Counted from the first letter of the stretch, positions 1 through 8,353 are shown. The stretch is DNA of 32,686 nt from Armatimonadota bacterium (GCA_016199525.1 JACQGL010000187.1:1-32686), one strand, 5' to 3'. Program-made: numbers and translations. The notes: generated by a model from the letters alone, not told the origin.

Positions 1-78
1 GAGCAGTTGCAGCCCACCGAGTTCGCCGACCTACTAGCCTTGCAGCCGCCCTCCTCTGTTCGCGGTCCCGTGATGTGA
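1..78 (+). CDS. C-terminal tail of a truncated gene, possibly a cytochrome c/haem-binding dehydrogenase-type protein
   Basis: Frame 1 is open from the window edge to a TGA at 76-78 and encodes 25 residues starting EQLQPTEFADLLAL. The stretch LQPTEFADLLAL resembles the LTPQEFADLVAYL type of ending common at the C-terminus of c-type cytochrome or membrane-bound dehydrogenase proteins. That resemblance is from memory and the piece is too short to prove it. The gene runs toward the minus-strand gene at 244-417, and a strong stem-loop sits between them. The rest of the gene is outside the window. Confidence 0.4.
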   Translation, partial: EQLQPTEFADLLALQPPSSVRGPVM

Positions 79-188
79 GGATCTGTGTAGCCCTCGCAAC
101 TGTGCGTGGGTCCCCCTGTCTTCGCTTCCGCGCTCGGTTTGGCATCCTCGATACCGCTGGTGATCGGGTGAGACGAAGGACTAAGGCA

Positions 189-218
189 GCGGGGCCGCGG
201 CAACTGCCGCGGCCCCGC
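189..218. terminator. GC-rich stem-loop between convergent genes
   Basis: GCGGGGCCGCGGCA and TGCCGCGGCCCCGC form a perfect 14-bp inverted repeat with a two-base centre, so the real loop is probably four bases. It lies between the end of the plus-strand partial gene and the end of the minus-strand CxxC protein gene, so it could serve both. Neither side has a clear T-run, so it is a stem-loop candidate and not a textbook intrinsic terminator. Confidence 0.5.
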
Positions 219-243
219 GCGTCAATCCGTGCTGAACGCGTCT

Positions 244-417
244 TTAGACCGCCACTCCGGCTCGCTCGCAGCAGAGGCGAACCATGTGCTTCCGGCCGTC
301 CGGCGGGACGCGCAGCACGACCTCGGCCTTGTGGCCGCAGAACCTGCACAGCGCCGCCTGCGCCTTTTCCTGCGCGCGCGCCTGCACGTTGGTCTTGCTG
401 GTCTTTTCCTTCGCCAT
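244..417 (-). CDS. Small basic protein with CxxC and CC cysteines, probable zinc-ribbon-like
   Basis: This gene encodes 57 aa starting MAKEKTSKTNVQARAQEKAQ. I chose the internal ATG at 417 over the ORF-track start because AAAGGA lies just before it. The N-terminal 20 residues are Lys/Arg/Gln rich. They are followed by CRFC (Cys24, Cys27) and a C-terminal LCCE (Cys49, Cys50), a pattern that could bind one zinc ion. The size and charge recall small ribosome-associated proteins such as L33, but the sequence does not match L33 as I remember it. It stands alone, about 125 nt from the lipase-like gene stop, and may share that transcript. The function is unknown. The good ribosome site and ordered cysteines make a real gene likely. 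Confidence 0.6.
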   Translation of the reverse strand: MAKEKTSKTNVQARAQEKAQAALCRFCGHKAEVVLRVPPDGRKHMVRLCCERAGVAV

Positions 418-543
418 GTTTCCTTTACCTATCGGGTCAGCGAACCCCACAAGGAGGCCGCCGCGCGCGCCGTGGCCTGGCGGCGCGCCGCGCGCCCCGA
501 GCGTCGCCCCAGGATGGAGACGACCGCATAAATATACCCGATC

Positions 544-2196
544 TTACCGCGATTGTGAAGCCCGATTTTCGCCGGTTTGAGGCTGCGCGAGGGGCGAGGT
601 GCGCTCCTGTTCCGCCTCCTGGAAGCTGCGCGCTACCTCGTAAAGCACCGCGTTCTCCTCGCCGGGGGGAGGCTGGCCCGTGGCGGCATCCACCCACTCG
701 ATCAGCGTGCGGTCGTGGGGTGCCTGCCGCCCTGGCTTGATGTAGCACCGACGGAATGGGGACCGGGTGCTGGCGTAGCGCAGGTAGTCTCCTTCTTGCA
801 CCAGGGTCTCCGGGAAGTCCAGCGCGCTATGTGTGGGCACAAAAGTAGGCAGATGCGGCCAATCTATGCGGGCGTCCACACGCAGTATGCCAAACAGGTA
901 GCGATGCTCCCGGTAGCTGCGCTGGAGGTCGCTGGGCGGCTGGTCGCCGGGATAGTGGTCGTAGCGGAACCGGCTGCGCACACGGTGCAGCGTGAACCAG
1001 ATCGGCAGACCCAGCAGGCTGACGCGCACCCGGTTGATGAGGCGGCCGGATCGGGGCCGGATGCGGGCAGTTCCATCCCCAAGATTCCCAAAGTTGCTGC
1101 TGGCGAAGCCGATGTGAATCACGCGCGGATCGTAGCCGTCTTTGCCGCGGGAGCGCAGGTCTGCCATGAAGTCGTCGAACTGGAGGCCGCGTTGTATCGT
1201 TTGCTGCGCCGCAGGGCTGGTGAGGATCTCGTAACTCTCGGAGCCAGGTTCAGGGCCGGAGACGAGGCTATGTGGGTCCTCGAACGCGGGATGCGCCTGG
1301 AGCAGGAAGTTCCAGAGGTGCTCGTTGACCACCACCCCGCGGTGGGGGGCCGCCAGAGTGAGAAGCGTGCGCACCCCGTGGCGTAGGCCGGAGTCGTAGG
1401 CCTCTGCCAATCCAAAGCGTGCCGCAACCCCGGCGGTGCTGAGGGCTACGACCACGGTCCGGCCGTAGCCACCGCTGCGGTGGTCGATGGCGCGCGCCAG
1501 TTCAACGAACTCGCGGCCCTGCTCTCGCAGATCGGCGCCTCCCCAGCCCCAATCCACCACCCAGGGATCCAGGTCGTACCGTTCCATTCCCAGGCGGAGC
1601 AGGCGAGCGAAGTCGGGCTGGTCCATCCAGGATGGGTCGTTGAATTCCGTGTCGCCAGTAGGGTCGAACCCTTCCAGGATGAGGACGGGACGGACGTAGC
1701 GGCCCAGGCTCCCGCGGCGGACGGCCACGGAGCGCCGCCGATAGAGCGCTTCGCAAACGGCCCGCCCGCCGAAGGGGACGCGCGTCCCCCGAACGCGCAG
1801 GAGCAGGAGGATGGGACCAGGGCAGCTCCAGCGGACCTCTCGTTCCCGCGGCGCGGGCGGGCCGCCCCGCCAGCCGCCGATACGCTCCCAGGGGGCAGAG
1901 GGGTCCCAAGCAGGACGGGCGAGGATTTCACAGCGCGTCCTGGCGTTGGGCAATCGAATGCGGAACGTCACGGTCTGGGCGAAGTTAGGATAGGCGCGCT
2001 TCTCCTTCCAGACGTGCCGGCGGGTATCCACCCGCGTGCGGCGCGTGTACTCCGGCCCGCCATAAATGGCCTCCGCCGCGGGCGGCATCAAGCGTACTGC
2101 CTCGGGGGTGTCCCCGGCGGCAGGCGAACTCAGGGTCATCGCGCTTATGGCAACACCCAGCCACACGGCGCTCCGGATCGAACTGCGGAAGCGCAT
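544..2196 (-). CDS. Exported alpha/beta-hydrolase, lipase-like
   Basis: The protein has 550 aa when started at the ATG at 2196, which is preceded by GGGAGTGGG. This start gives a clear signal peptide: a basic n-region (RFRSSIRS), a hydrophobic core (AVWLGVAISAMTL) and SPAAG before the likely cleavage. The mature part has a hydrolase-like middle: VLILEGFDP, then ALSTAG as the probable nucleophile elbow (G-x-S-x-G variant), LTLAAPHRGV (compare the APHRG/TPHRG segment of lipases), GDGTARIR (compare the acid loop GDGT of LCAT-type lipases) and FVPTHSALDF near the C-terminus. These suggest a Ser-Asp-His lipase or esterase acting outside the cytoplasm. The substrate is unknown. It lies downstream of the ABC/FtsX pair on the same strand with a 98-nt gap. 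Confidence 0.7.
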   Translation of the reverse strand: MRFRSSIRSAVWLGVAISAMTLSSPAAGDTPEAVRLMPPAAEAIYGGPEYTRRTRVDTRRHVWKEKRAYPNFAQTVTFRIRLPNARTRCEILARPAWDPSAPWERIGGWRGGPPAPREREVRWSCPGPILLLLRVRGTRVPFGGRAVCEALYRRRSVAVRRGSLGRYVRPVLILEGFDPTGDTEFNDPSWMDQPDFARLLRLGMERYDLDPWVVDWGWGGADLREQGREFVELARAIDHRSGGYGRTVVVALSTAGVAARFGLAEAYDSGLRHGVRTLLTLAAPHRGVVVNEHLWNFLLQAHPAFEDPHSLVSGPEPGSESYEILTSPAAQQTIQRGLQFDDFMADLRSRGKDGYDPRVIHIGFASSNFGNLGDGTARIRPRSGRLINRVRVSLLGLPIWFTLHRVRSRFRYDHYPGDQPPSDLQRSYREHRYLFGILRVDARIDWPHLPTFVPTHSALDFPETLVQEGDYLRYASTRSPFRRCYIKPGRQAPHDRTLIEWVDAATGQPPPGEENAVLYEVARSFQEAEQERTSPLAQPQTGENRASQSR

Positions 2197-2294
2197 CCCA
2201 CTCCCACCCGGCGACAGGTGACTACCAGTGCGTCTGCCCAGAGAACAGCCTAGCCCCGGCATCGCACGGCGGCTCGCCCCACGCCGCCGGCGCT

Positions 2295-3008
2295 TTACCC
2301 GCCCGCTGACGCGCCCGCGGGGATCTGACGCGCTGCCCCTGCCGGGGTCTGGCGCACATCGCTGGCGAGCGCGCCATGTTCCAGACGCAGGCGGCGATGG
2401 GCGCGTCCGGCTACTGACTCGTCGTGGGTGACGACCACAAGGGTATGCCCGGCGGCGTGCAGCGTATCGAAGAGATCGAGGACGATCTCTTCGTTGGCGG
2501 CGTCCAGGTTGCCGGTGGGCTCATCCGCCAGGAGCAACGGAGGATGGTTAATCAGCGCGCGGGCAATGCAGACGCGCTGCAGCTCCCCGCCGGACAGCTG
2601 GGAGGGAAGCCGCCGCGCCAGGTAACCCAGCCCCACCTTCTCCAGCGCCGTCTGGGCTTCCACCGCGTCCGGCATACTGTGGTAGTACTGGGCAAGCATG
2701 ACGTTCTCCAGCACTGTCAGATAGGGGATGACGTGGTACTGCTGGAACACCAGACCCACAGTTTCGCGGCGGTAGCGAGCGCGCTCCCGCGGGCCGAGGG
2801 CGCCCAGGTCCAGCCCTGCCACACAGAGCGCGCCGGAGGTGGGGCGGTCCATCGCTGCCAGCAGATGAAGCAGGGTGCTCTTGCCGGAGCCGGACGGGCC
2901 GGTGATGGCCACCCACTCGCCCTCCTCCACCACCAGCATCAGGTCCGCCAGGGCGACCACGCTCCCAGGGTACACCTTGCGCAGGTTCTCGATCTCTACA
3001 AGCGCCAT
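2295..3008 (-). CDS. ABC transporter ATP-binding protein, LolD/MacB-like
   Basis: This 237-aa ATPase has every core motif: Walker A GPSGSGKS (37-44), a Q-loop at VFQQY (about 88-91), signature LSGGE (138-142), Walker B LLLADE (158-163) followed by PTGNLDA, and the switch His in VVTHD (about 195). The PTGNLD and SGGELQR forms are typical of the MacB/LolD/FtsE group, which drives FtsX-type permeases in mechanotransmission rather than classical import. The partner is the FtsX-like permease encoded just upstream. About 25 C-terminal residues (QTPAGAARQIPAGASAGG) are a low-complexity extension. A TATACT box 15 nt before the ATG suggests an own promoter with a very short leader. Confidence 0.93.
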   Translation of the reverse strand: MALVEIENLRKVYPGSVVALADLMLVVEEGEWVAITGPSGSGKSTLLHLLAAMDRPTSGALCVAGLDLGALGPRERARYRRETVGLVFQQYHVIPYLTVLENVMLAQYYHSMPDAVEAQTALEKVGLGYLARRLPSQLSGGELQRVCIARALINHPPLLLADEPTGNLDAANEEIVLDLFDTLHAAGHTLVVVTHDESVAGRAHRRLRLEHGALASDVRQTPAGAARQIPAGASAGG

Positions 3009-3021
3009 CAGCGATCTGTTT

Positions 3022-3027
3022 CAGTAT
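3022..3027 (-). promoter_or_regulatory. Possible -10 box (TATACT) before the ABC ATPase gene
   Basis: Read on the minus strand, CTATACTGA lies 13-21 nt before the ATG at 3008. The same nine bases precede the FtsX gene. No convincing TTGACA-like -35 is visible 16-18 nt upstream, so the call rests on the -10 match and on its repetition before the partner gene. Confidence 0.35.
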
Positions 3028-3164
3028 AGAACACGGGAACACGGGGAGTAAGGGAAGAGCAGGGTGATTGGGTGATAATCCAGCCTACTACACGCCTGCA
3101 CACCCCCACACCTATGCTCTGCAACCCAAAACCCAGCAATCCCCCATTCTGCACGGTTATTGCT

Positions 3165-4289
3165 TCACTCGCTGCGTAGGGCAGTGGACGGTTCCAGGCG
3201 CGCCACACGGCACGCAGGTAACCAGGCGGCCACCGCTGCCGCGCAGATACCGAGGGCCAGGCTAAGCGGCACGACCAGCGGCCGGAACGTGGCATCCAGC
3301 CCAAACAGGCCGTGCATCAGCGCCTGCGCTCCCAGGAGCCCTAGCCCCGCGCCGAGCAGGCCAGCAACCACTCCCAGGAGCACCGCCTCCACCGCGAACA
3401 GCCGCGCTACGGCCCCGTCCTCGGCGCCAAGCGCCTTCATCAGCGCCATCTCCCGCTGCCGGTCCAGCACGGCGCCGGCCAGGGTAGAAGCAGCCGTCAG
3501 GCCGGCGATGGCAAAGACCAGGACGCAGACGGCGAGCATCAAACCACGCAGGCGGGGCAGCAGCGCCGCTTCCGCCGCCGCCAGCGGCCGCGCAGGCTCC
3601 GCGCGTACCCCGGGCAGCGCCGCCTCCACTTCACGGGCCAGACCCTCCACCGCGCGCGCATCCCCGTGGACGGTCGCCAGAACCACGGTTACCTCATTGC
3701 CCGCCGCTAGCCGCTGCGCCGCCTCCAGGGCCACAAACACCTGTCCATCCGCGGCATCTCCTGCCCGCAGGATTGCGGCGACGCGAAACTGCTGGTTCCC
3801 TGCGGGCCCCTTCAGCTTCAGGCGACTGCCCACCTGGCTGCGGAGCGCGGCGGCGGCACGCGTGCCGAGGGCGCACTCGTCGGGCTGGGTCGGCCAGCCC
3901 CCGCTGTCCCAGCGCCAGTAGGGGAACAGCCGGGGGGCGGCGCGCCAGTCGATGCCCCCCAGGGCCACCGGCTGTTCCCCCGCGCGGGCAACCAGGTAGC
4001 GTGCTCCGGAGCTGGCCTGCAGTCGCGGCCCGGCCAGGCGGCGGAACGCCGCCACTTCGGCGCCGGTCAGCCCCGCTGCGGGCAGCGCGCCCGCGGTCGG
4101 TGCAGCGCGGGGAACCAGCGTGAGGTTGGCGCCGTAGGCACGCAGCTCGTGGCGGGCCTTCGCCTCGCTGTCCGCTGCCACGTGCACCATAGCCCCCGCC
4201 AGCGCGCAGGCGGTGGTCAGCGACGCCAGGCAGAGCAGCGCACGGTCCTTCCGGCGGATGAGCGATCCCAGGAGTAGACGCAGAAACAT
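3165..4289 (-). CDS. FtsX-like ABC transporter permease (MacB family)
   Basis: The protein has 374 aa when started at the ATG at 4289 (MFLRLLLGSLIRRKDRALL). The longer ORF-track start adds 31 residues with no homology-like features and would run through the putative -10 box. The topology is that of the FtsX/MacB family: one N-terminal membrane helix (about residues 17-37), a large extracytoplasmic domain of about 210 residues, and three C-terminal helices (segments beginning LMLAVCVLVFAIAGL, AVEAVLLGVVAGLLG and LVVPLSLALGICAAA). REMALMKALGAEDG just after the second helix is the characteristic FtsX cytoplasmic loop. It pairs with the ATPase downstream, separated by 156 nt. The substrate is not deducible; lipoprotein or lipid handling, or peptide export, are the family precedents. 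Confidence 0.9.
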   Translation of the reverse strand: MFLRLLLGSLIRRKDRALLCLASLTTACALAGAMVHVAADSEAKARHELRAYGANLTLVPRAAPTAGALPAAGLTGAEVAAFRRLAGPRLQASSGARYLVARAGEQPVALGGIDWRAAPRLFPYWRWDSGGWPTQPDECALGTRAAAALRSQVGSRLKLKGPAGNQQFRVAAILRAGDAADGQVFVALEAAQRLAAGNEVTVVLATVHGDARAVEGLAREVEAALPGVRAEPARPLAAAEAALLPRLRGLMLAVCVLVFAIAGLTAASTLAGAVLDRQREMALMKALGAEDGAVARLFAVEAVLLGVVAGLLGAGLGLLGAQALMHGLFGLDATFRPLVVPLSLALGICAAAVAAWLPACRVARLEPSTALRSE

Positions 4290-4321
4290 GGGTAATCGCC
4301 GGCCACGCAGGGGAGCCATTC

Positions 4322-4327
4322 TCAGTA
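4322..4327 (-). promoter_or_regulatory. Possible -10 box (TATACT) before the FtsX-like permease gene
   Basis: On the minus strand CTATACTGAGA precedes an unused in-frame ATG by only a few bases and lies 32 nt before the chosen ATG at 4289. That spacing allows a normal short leader and so supports the internal start. No clear -35 is seen. Confidence 0.35.
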
Positions 4328-4382
4328 TAGGTCGATTGGTGGTCGGCAGCGAGGTAACGTATAGCGCAGGCATACGATACAA

Positions 4383-4402
4383 GCCCCGAAAGCTTTCGGG
4401 GC
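4383..4402. repeat. Perfect 20-nt palindrome GCCCCGAAAGCTTTCGGGGC, copy 1
   Basis: A perfect self-complementary 20-mer lies between the CrtI-like gene (ends 4419) and the FtsX gene start. Copies recur at 10963-10982 (one mismatch) and 12653-12672 (perfect), always outside genes. Here it sits 17 nt after a minus-strand stop codon, so it may act as a transcription terminator hairpin; no T-run follows. Confidence 0.75.
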
Positions 4403-4418
4403 GCTACCGGGAAATTGA

Positions 4419-5927
4419 TTATCCCCTTTCCAGGTACTTCAGCGCCGCCTCTGCGGCAAACCGACCGCTCATCATCGCGGGCGGGATGTTACCGCCCGGG
4501 AAGGTCCAGTGGCCCGCCAGGAACAAGCTGCGGATGGGGGTCTCCGGCCCAGGACGATAGGGGCCACACTGCTGGGGCAGGTTCGCCCAGCCAAACGCCG
4601 CGCCCGCGGTGTTGAAGGTATAGCGCTCCATCGTGAGCGGCGTTGCTACCCGCCGGGCGAGGGTGCGCTGGCGGAGGCCGGGGATCAGCCGCTCCGCGGC
4701 TTCCACCAACCGATCGCCGAACGCCTCCTTCTGCGTCTGGTATTCGGGCAGCGTGCGGTAGAGGGGCCCGCGGCGGGCATCCCAGGGGGCGTGCCACCGA
4801 TCCTCGCGCATATAGGGCTGGAGCGCCATCAGCGAGACCATCGTCTTGCCGGGGGCGCGCTCGGGATCCCCGTGGGTCAAAATCGAGCAGACGAACGCCC
4901 CAAACATTGGCTCCGCCCGCATCAGGCCAGACCAGGCATCCTCCAGGGCGTTTGTATCGCACATCAGGGTGGTGCGGGCGGGAAGTTCCGCGGGCAGATC
5001 GGTCAGCAGGTGCACCTGCATGGCCGAGATGGAAGTAACGAACTGAAGCGGCGCGTAGCGGATGGCAGGACCGGCGTTTCCGCCCAGCATCCGTTCAAAC
5101 GTTTCGTGCGGACTGACGTTCGAGATGACAGCGCGACACGAGACCCGCGTGCCGTCCTCCAGCTCCACACCGACAGCACGCCCGCGCTCGCGCAAGATTC
5201 GGGTCACGCGCGCGCGCAGGGCCACGCTGCCCCCGTGTTCCGTGATCACCTCGGCCAGCGCCTGGCTGAGCGCTTTGACGCCTGTCCGCGCCGCGCATGG
5301 GCCTCCCTGCTGGTGGTAGAGGTGGAAGTTGAGCGCGAACTGGAGCGCTGAAAGCTGCGTGGGCGGCAGGCCGCCAAACTGCCACGTGGCTGCCAGGATG
5401 GCGCGCAGGCGCTCGTTCCGCACAGTGTCGTTCAGCAAGTCGGCTGCCGTCCGGTCGTAGTAGCGCGCCGCGGGACCTTCGGTCGGTGGGCCGTGCCGCA
5501 GAGCGAGGAACTCGCGCCCGATGCGGTTCACATCCGTAAAGAAGCGCCGGATTCCCTCCGCCTCCGCAGGGAAAGCGGCAGACAGCTCGGCGCGGAACCG
5601 CTCTCCATCCGCGGGAACAAGCACGTCGTCCTGGGGCAGGAGGATGCGGAAGGCAGGCTCCAGAGGAATCAGCTCCACGCGGCGCAGCGCGCCGATCTCG
5701 GCGAGCAGGTCGTGAAACCAGCTGCCGGGGCCGCAGCCAGGGATGAGGTGCGTATCCGAGTCCCAGGTCGGCTCGGTGCCAAAATACTGCATGTAGCCGC
5801 CGAGCTTGCTGTGTTTCTCGTACAGCGCCACACGCAGCCCGGCGCGGGCGAGATAGCCACCCGCGGTCAGGCCGCCCACACCCGAGCCGATGACCACCAC
5901 GTCCGGGGCGCCAACCGTTTCACTCAC
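4419..5927 (-). CDS. CrtI/phytoene desaturase-like FAD-dependent oxidoreductase
   Basis: This 502-aa protein begins with a Rossmann dinucleotide motif, VVVIGSGVGGLTAGGYLARAG, followed by LYEKHSKLGGYMQYF, which is the CrtI/CrtISO/retinol saturase signature. A second FAD contact is expected at the C-terminal LFLAGHWTFPGGNIPPAMMSG, again typical of this superfamily. The start is GTG at 5927 with GGGAGGA six bases upstream. The family acts on polyenes (carotenoid desaturation, isomerisation, retinol saturation), but the usual partners crtB and crtE are not adjacent, so the substrate is open. The divergent neighbour is queG. The gene precedes the FtsX/ABC pair on the same strand but is separated from it by a palindrome and a putative promoter, so it is probably a separate transcript. 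Confidence 0.85.
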   Translation of the reverse strand: MSETVGAPDVVVIGSGVGGLTAGGYLARAGLRVALYEKHSKLGGYMQYFGTEPTWDSDTHLIPGCGPGSWFHDLLAEIGALRRVELIPLEPAFRILLPQDDVLVPADGERFRAELSAAFPAEAEGIRRFFTDVNRIGREFLALRHGPPTEGPAARYYDRTAADLLNDTVRNERLRAILAATWQFGGLPPTQLSALQFALNFHLYHQQGGPCAARTGVKALSQALAEVITEHGGSVALRARVTRILRERGRAVGVELEDGTRVSCRAVISNVSPHETFERMLGGNAGPAIRYAPLQFVTSISAMQVHLLTDLPAELPARTTLMCDTNALEDAWSGLMRAEPMFGAFVCSILTHGDPERAPGKTMVSLMALQPYMREDRWHAPWDARRGPLYRTLPEYQTQKEAFGDRLVEAAERLIPGLRQRTLARRVATPLTMERYTFNTAGAAFGWANLPQQCGPYRPGPETPIRSLFLAGHWTFPGGNIPPAMMSGRFAAEAALKYLERG

Positions 5928-6200
5928 AACGCTCCTCCCTGATCCTGATCGCGATCGGAACGGCCGCAGATTAGTTTACTCCCATAAAGGTAGGTAAGGA
6001 CCAGGGCGTTTGCAAAGTCCTGGAGTCGCGCCGGCCGAACCGCGGCTCACAGCCCGTACGGACCGGATGCAGGCTTGGGCCCGCGGTCATCAAAGCGCAG
6101 TCGCAGCCCTGGATCCTCATCCAGGGCGACTCTGAAAGGCCCTCCGTCTTTCTTCCTTCGTATTGCCAGTCGCGGGCTGCGCGGGTAGCATGGGACTGCG
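5928..6200. other. Divergent intergenic region with stem-loop before queG
   Basis: This 273-nt region lies between divergent genes and must carry both promoters. The clearest structure is GCCCTGGAT-cctc-ATCCAGGGC (6106-6127), a perfect 9-bp stem with a four-base loop, flanked by GTC/GAC that can extend it past a bulge. It lies 73 nt before the queG ATG and would be in its leader. A pyrimidine-rich run (TCCGTCTTTCTTCC) follows about 19 nt later. I do not see a preQ1 riboswitch. No gene is seen here. Confidence 0.4.
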
Positions 6201-7346
6201 ATGGACCTGAAAGCCGCGCTCCGAGAGCGCGCCTACAGCCTGGGATTCGAGCTCTTCGGGGTGGCGGCGGCGACGCCGGCGGAGACGCGCGCCGCCTACG
6301 AGGAATGGCTGGCCGCGGGCTACGCGGGCGAGATGGCTTACCTGGGGCGCGATCCGGCGCGCCGCGCCGATCCCCGCCGGGCCTGGCCCGATACCGCTGC
6401 CATTCTCGTCGTCGGCCTGAACTACCGGCCCGTGGAAGAGGAGAGCCAGGCGCGCTCCGACCCGACGCGGGGCCGGTTCGCACGCTATGCGCTGGGAGAC
6501 GACTACCACGAGGTGCTGGCAACGCGGCTGCGGGCGCTGCTCGCCACGGCGCGGGAGCTGGGTGGCCCTGAGGTGGAGGGCCGCGTCTATGTGGATACCG
6601 GCCCGCTCCTGGAGCGGGATCTGGCGGCGCGGGCAGGGCTCGGCTGGTTTGGCAAGAACACCATGCTGCTCAACCGCCGGTACGGCTCCTACTTCTTTCT
6701 GGGCGCGCTCCTGCTCAACGTCCCGCTGACGCCGGATGGGCCGGTCTCCGCCCACTGCGGCACCTGCACCCGCTGCCTGAATGCCTGCCCCACGGGCGCG
6801 TTTGTCGCGCCCTACGTGCTGGATGCACGGCGCTGCATTTCCTATCTAACGATCGAGCTGAAGGGACCGATTCCGCGCCCTCTGCGCCCGCTGGTGGGCA
6901 ACTGGGTGTTCGGCTGCGACATCTGCCAGGAAGTCTGCCCCTGGAATCGCAAAGCGCCGCCGGGAGACGAGCCCGCTTTCTCGGCCCGCCAGGGTCTACC
7001 CGCGCCCGAGCTGGTGGCGCTGCTGGCGCTTACGCCCGAAGCGTTCCGCGAGCGGTTCCGGCGCTCTCCCGTGAAGCGGGCCCGGCGCCGCGGGTTGCTG
7101 CGCAACGTCTGCGTCGCCCTGGGCAACAGCGGGGATCGTGCCGTGGTGCCTCACCTAGCGCGCGCCCTCCACGATGAGGAGGCGCTGGTACGGGGCCACG
7201 CCGCCTGGGCACTCGGCCGTTTGGGAGGAGAGGAAGCGGCCGTCGTGCTGCACGCCGCCCTCGCCACCGAGGAAGATCCCTGGGTGCGGGAGGAGATCGA
7301 AGCAGCATGGCGGGAGACACAGCAGAACGTAGTGCGCGCGACGTAA
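6201..7346 (+). CDS. queG: Epoxyqueuosine reductase QueG
   Basis: QueG reduces epoxyqueuosine to queuosine in the tRNA wobble base, using cobalamin and two [4Fe-4S] clusters. This 381-aa protein has the expected layout: the cobalamin-binding N-terminal domain with VDTGPLLERDLA, whose Asp132 is the presumed catalytic acid; ferredoxin-like clusters CGTCTRCLNACP (Cys186, 189, 192, 196) and CDICQEVCPW (Cys239, 242, 246) plus Cys212; and C-terminal HEAT-like repeats (about 295-375, RNVCVALGNSGDRAVVPHLA and a second repeat). The length matches the longer, HEAT-bearing form of the family. It starts at the ATG at 6201, with no strong ribosome site. It stands alone on its strand. Confidence 0.96.
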   Translation: MDLKAALRERAYSLGFELFGVAAATPAETRAAYEEWLAAGYAGEMAYLGRDPARRADPRRAWPDTAAILVVGLNYRPVEEESQARSDPTRGRFARYALGDDYHEVLATRLRALLATARELGGPEVEGRVYVDTGPLLERDLAARAGLGWFGKNTMLLNRRYGSYFFLGALLLNVPLTPDGPVSAHCGTCTRCLNACPTGAFVAPYVLDARRCISYLTIELKGPIPRPLRPLVGNWVFGCDICQEVCPWNRKAPPGDEPAFSARQGLPAPELVALLALTPEAFRERFRRSPVKRARRRGLLRNVCVALGNSGDRAVVPHLARALHDEEALVRGHAAWALGRLGGEEAAVVLHAALATEEDPWVREEIEAAWRETQQNVVRAT

Positions 7347-7523
7347 AGATCAGTAGCGACAGATGTCCCGGTTAGCCTTTGCCCCGCCCCCTTCACGTTT
7401 TGCGTCGCATGCCTGCCGGCGCAAGGGACACCGAGCTGCCAAGAGATAGATCGGCGCTTCGGCGCGCGGCAGAGTTATCCACCTTCTGTCATCGATCTTC
7501 AACACCCAATGCCGAATGCCCCT
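7347..7523. other. Convergent intergenic region after queG and the lipoprotein gene
   Basis: This 177-nt region lies between convergent genes. It contains a small GCGC-TTCG-GCGC hairpin (7454-7465, a stable UUCG-type loop) and TTGCG...CGCAA arms around 7400-7425. Neither is followed by a T-run. No gene is seen. Confidence 0.35.
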
Positions 7524-8195
7524 TCACGCCCCCTTCTTGATGCTCCCCAGGTAGGTGTCGAAGCTCTGCTCCCACTTCCCTACCGTGCGCTGCGGTCCCA
7601 GCAGCTTGAACACGTACGGGCCGTCGGGCGCCTCGACGAACGCCACCAGCATGCGCCAGCCCGGCTCGTGGGCAGTCTCGCCCATCATCGGGCCTTTAGG
7701 ACCGACATAGGTGCCGGACAAGTCCGCGCGCGTGGCCTTCATGCCGTCTACGGTGAGGGTGCGGACTTTCGGTTCCACTCCGGAAGAGCCGCCGCCCGCC
7801 GGTTCGAACATGCCACGCCAGCGCTCGATGTTCGCCTCCACGCTCCCCACGCCGCCCGCAAACGCGGTCACAACCAGCTCTGCATCCACCTTGTCGGGAG
7901 CAACACGCGGGAGCTGGTAGACGGCCACACGGAACTGCCCATCCGCCTGGCCCACCTTCCAGCCTCTGGGGACAGTCACCATCAGGCTGCCAAGGTGCTG
8001 CTGATCGCTCGATTCAACCTTGCTGCGGGAGGGAGGCGCCTCCGGGGGAGCCTGGTTGTGGACATGCCCGGCATCCGTGGATGGCTGGCCTGGCTGGAAG
8101 TCCGCAGGCGCGGAGGGCATACTGCAGCCTGCCAGCGTCCAGATACTCAGGCCCGCTGCGGCCAGCGCAATTCCAAGAGCCTTCGGGCAGATCAT
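7524..8195 (-). CDS. Hypothetical lipoprotein with a VPRGW / ANIERWRG domain
   Basis: The protein has 223 aa when started at the ATG at 8195, which follows AAAGGAG. The longer ORF-track start adds a non-signal sequence. A lipoprotein signal peptide is evident: ICPK, then hydrophobic LGIALAAAGLSIWT, then lipobox LAGC with Cys24 as the acylated residue. A Pro/Ser/Ala/Asp-rich linker follows (about 25-65). The globular part has MVTVPRGWKV, VEANIERWRG and PDGPYVFKLLGP. Exported proteins of planctomycete type with an AN-x-x-RWR segment look similar to me, but their function is not known. It should be anchored on the outer face of a membrane. It is monocistronic, with a 185-nt gap to the aminotransferase. 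Confidence 0.75.
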   Translation of the reverse strand: MICPKALGIALAAAGLSIWTLAGCSMPSAPADFQPGQPSTDAGHVHNQAPPEAPPSRSKVESSDQQHLGSLMVTVPRGWKVGQADGQFRVAVYQLPRVAPDKVDAELVVTAFAGGVGSVEANIERWRGMFEPAGGGSSGVEPKVRTLTVDGMKATRADLSGTYVGPKGPMMGETAHEPGWRMLVAFVEAPDGPYVFKLLGPQRTVGKWEQSFDTYLGSIKKGA

Positions 8196-8353
8196 AATCG
8201 GTGGCGCTCCTTTCCCAGCAACCGGAGGGAGTATGGGAGTGTAGGTGAAAGGATGGGCGGGCGGAAACACCCCACATCCCATTCCCCTATTTTTCATCTC
8301 TCCGTCTCTCTGTGGTGATCCATTCGTATTCCGTCCTAATCATACGCAATTTG

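Noticed and set aside
5990-6130. Possible riboswitch in front of queG
   Set aside because: Hairpins are present, but I could not find a preQ1 aptamer pattern.
7474-7482. Single DnaA-box-like TTATCCACC
   Set aside because: One imperfect copy with no cluster, AT-rich region or dnaA/dnaN nearby; not an origin.
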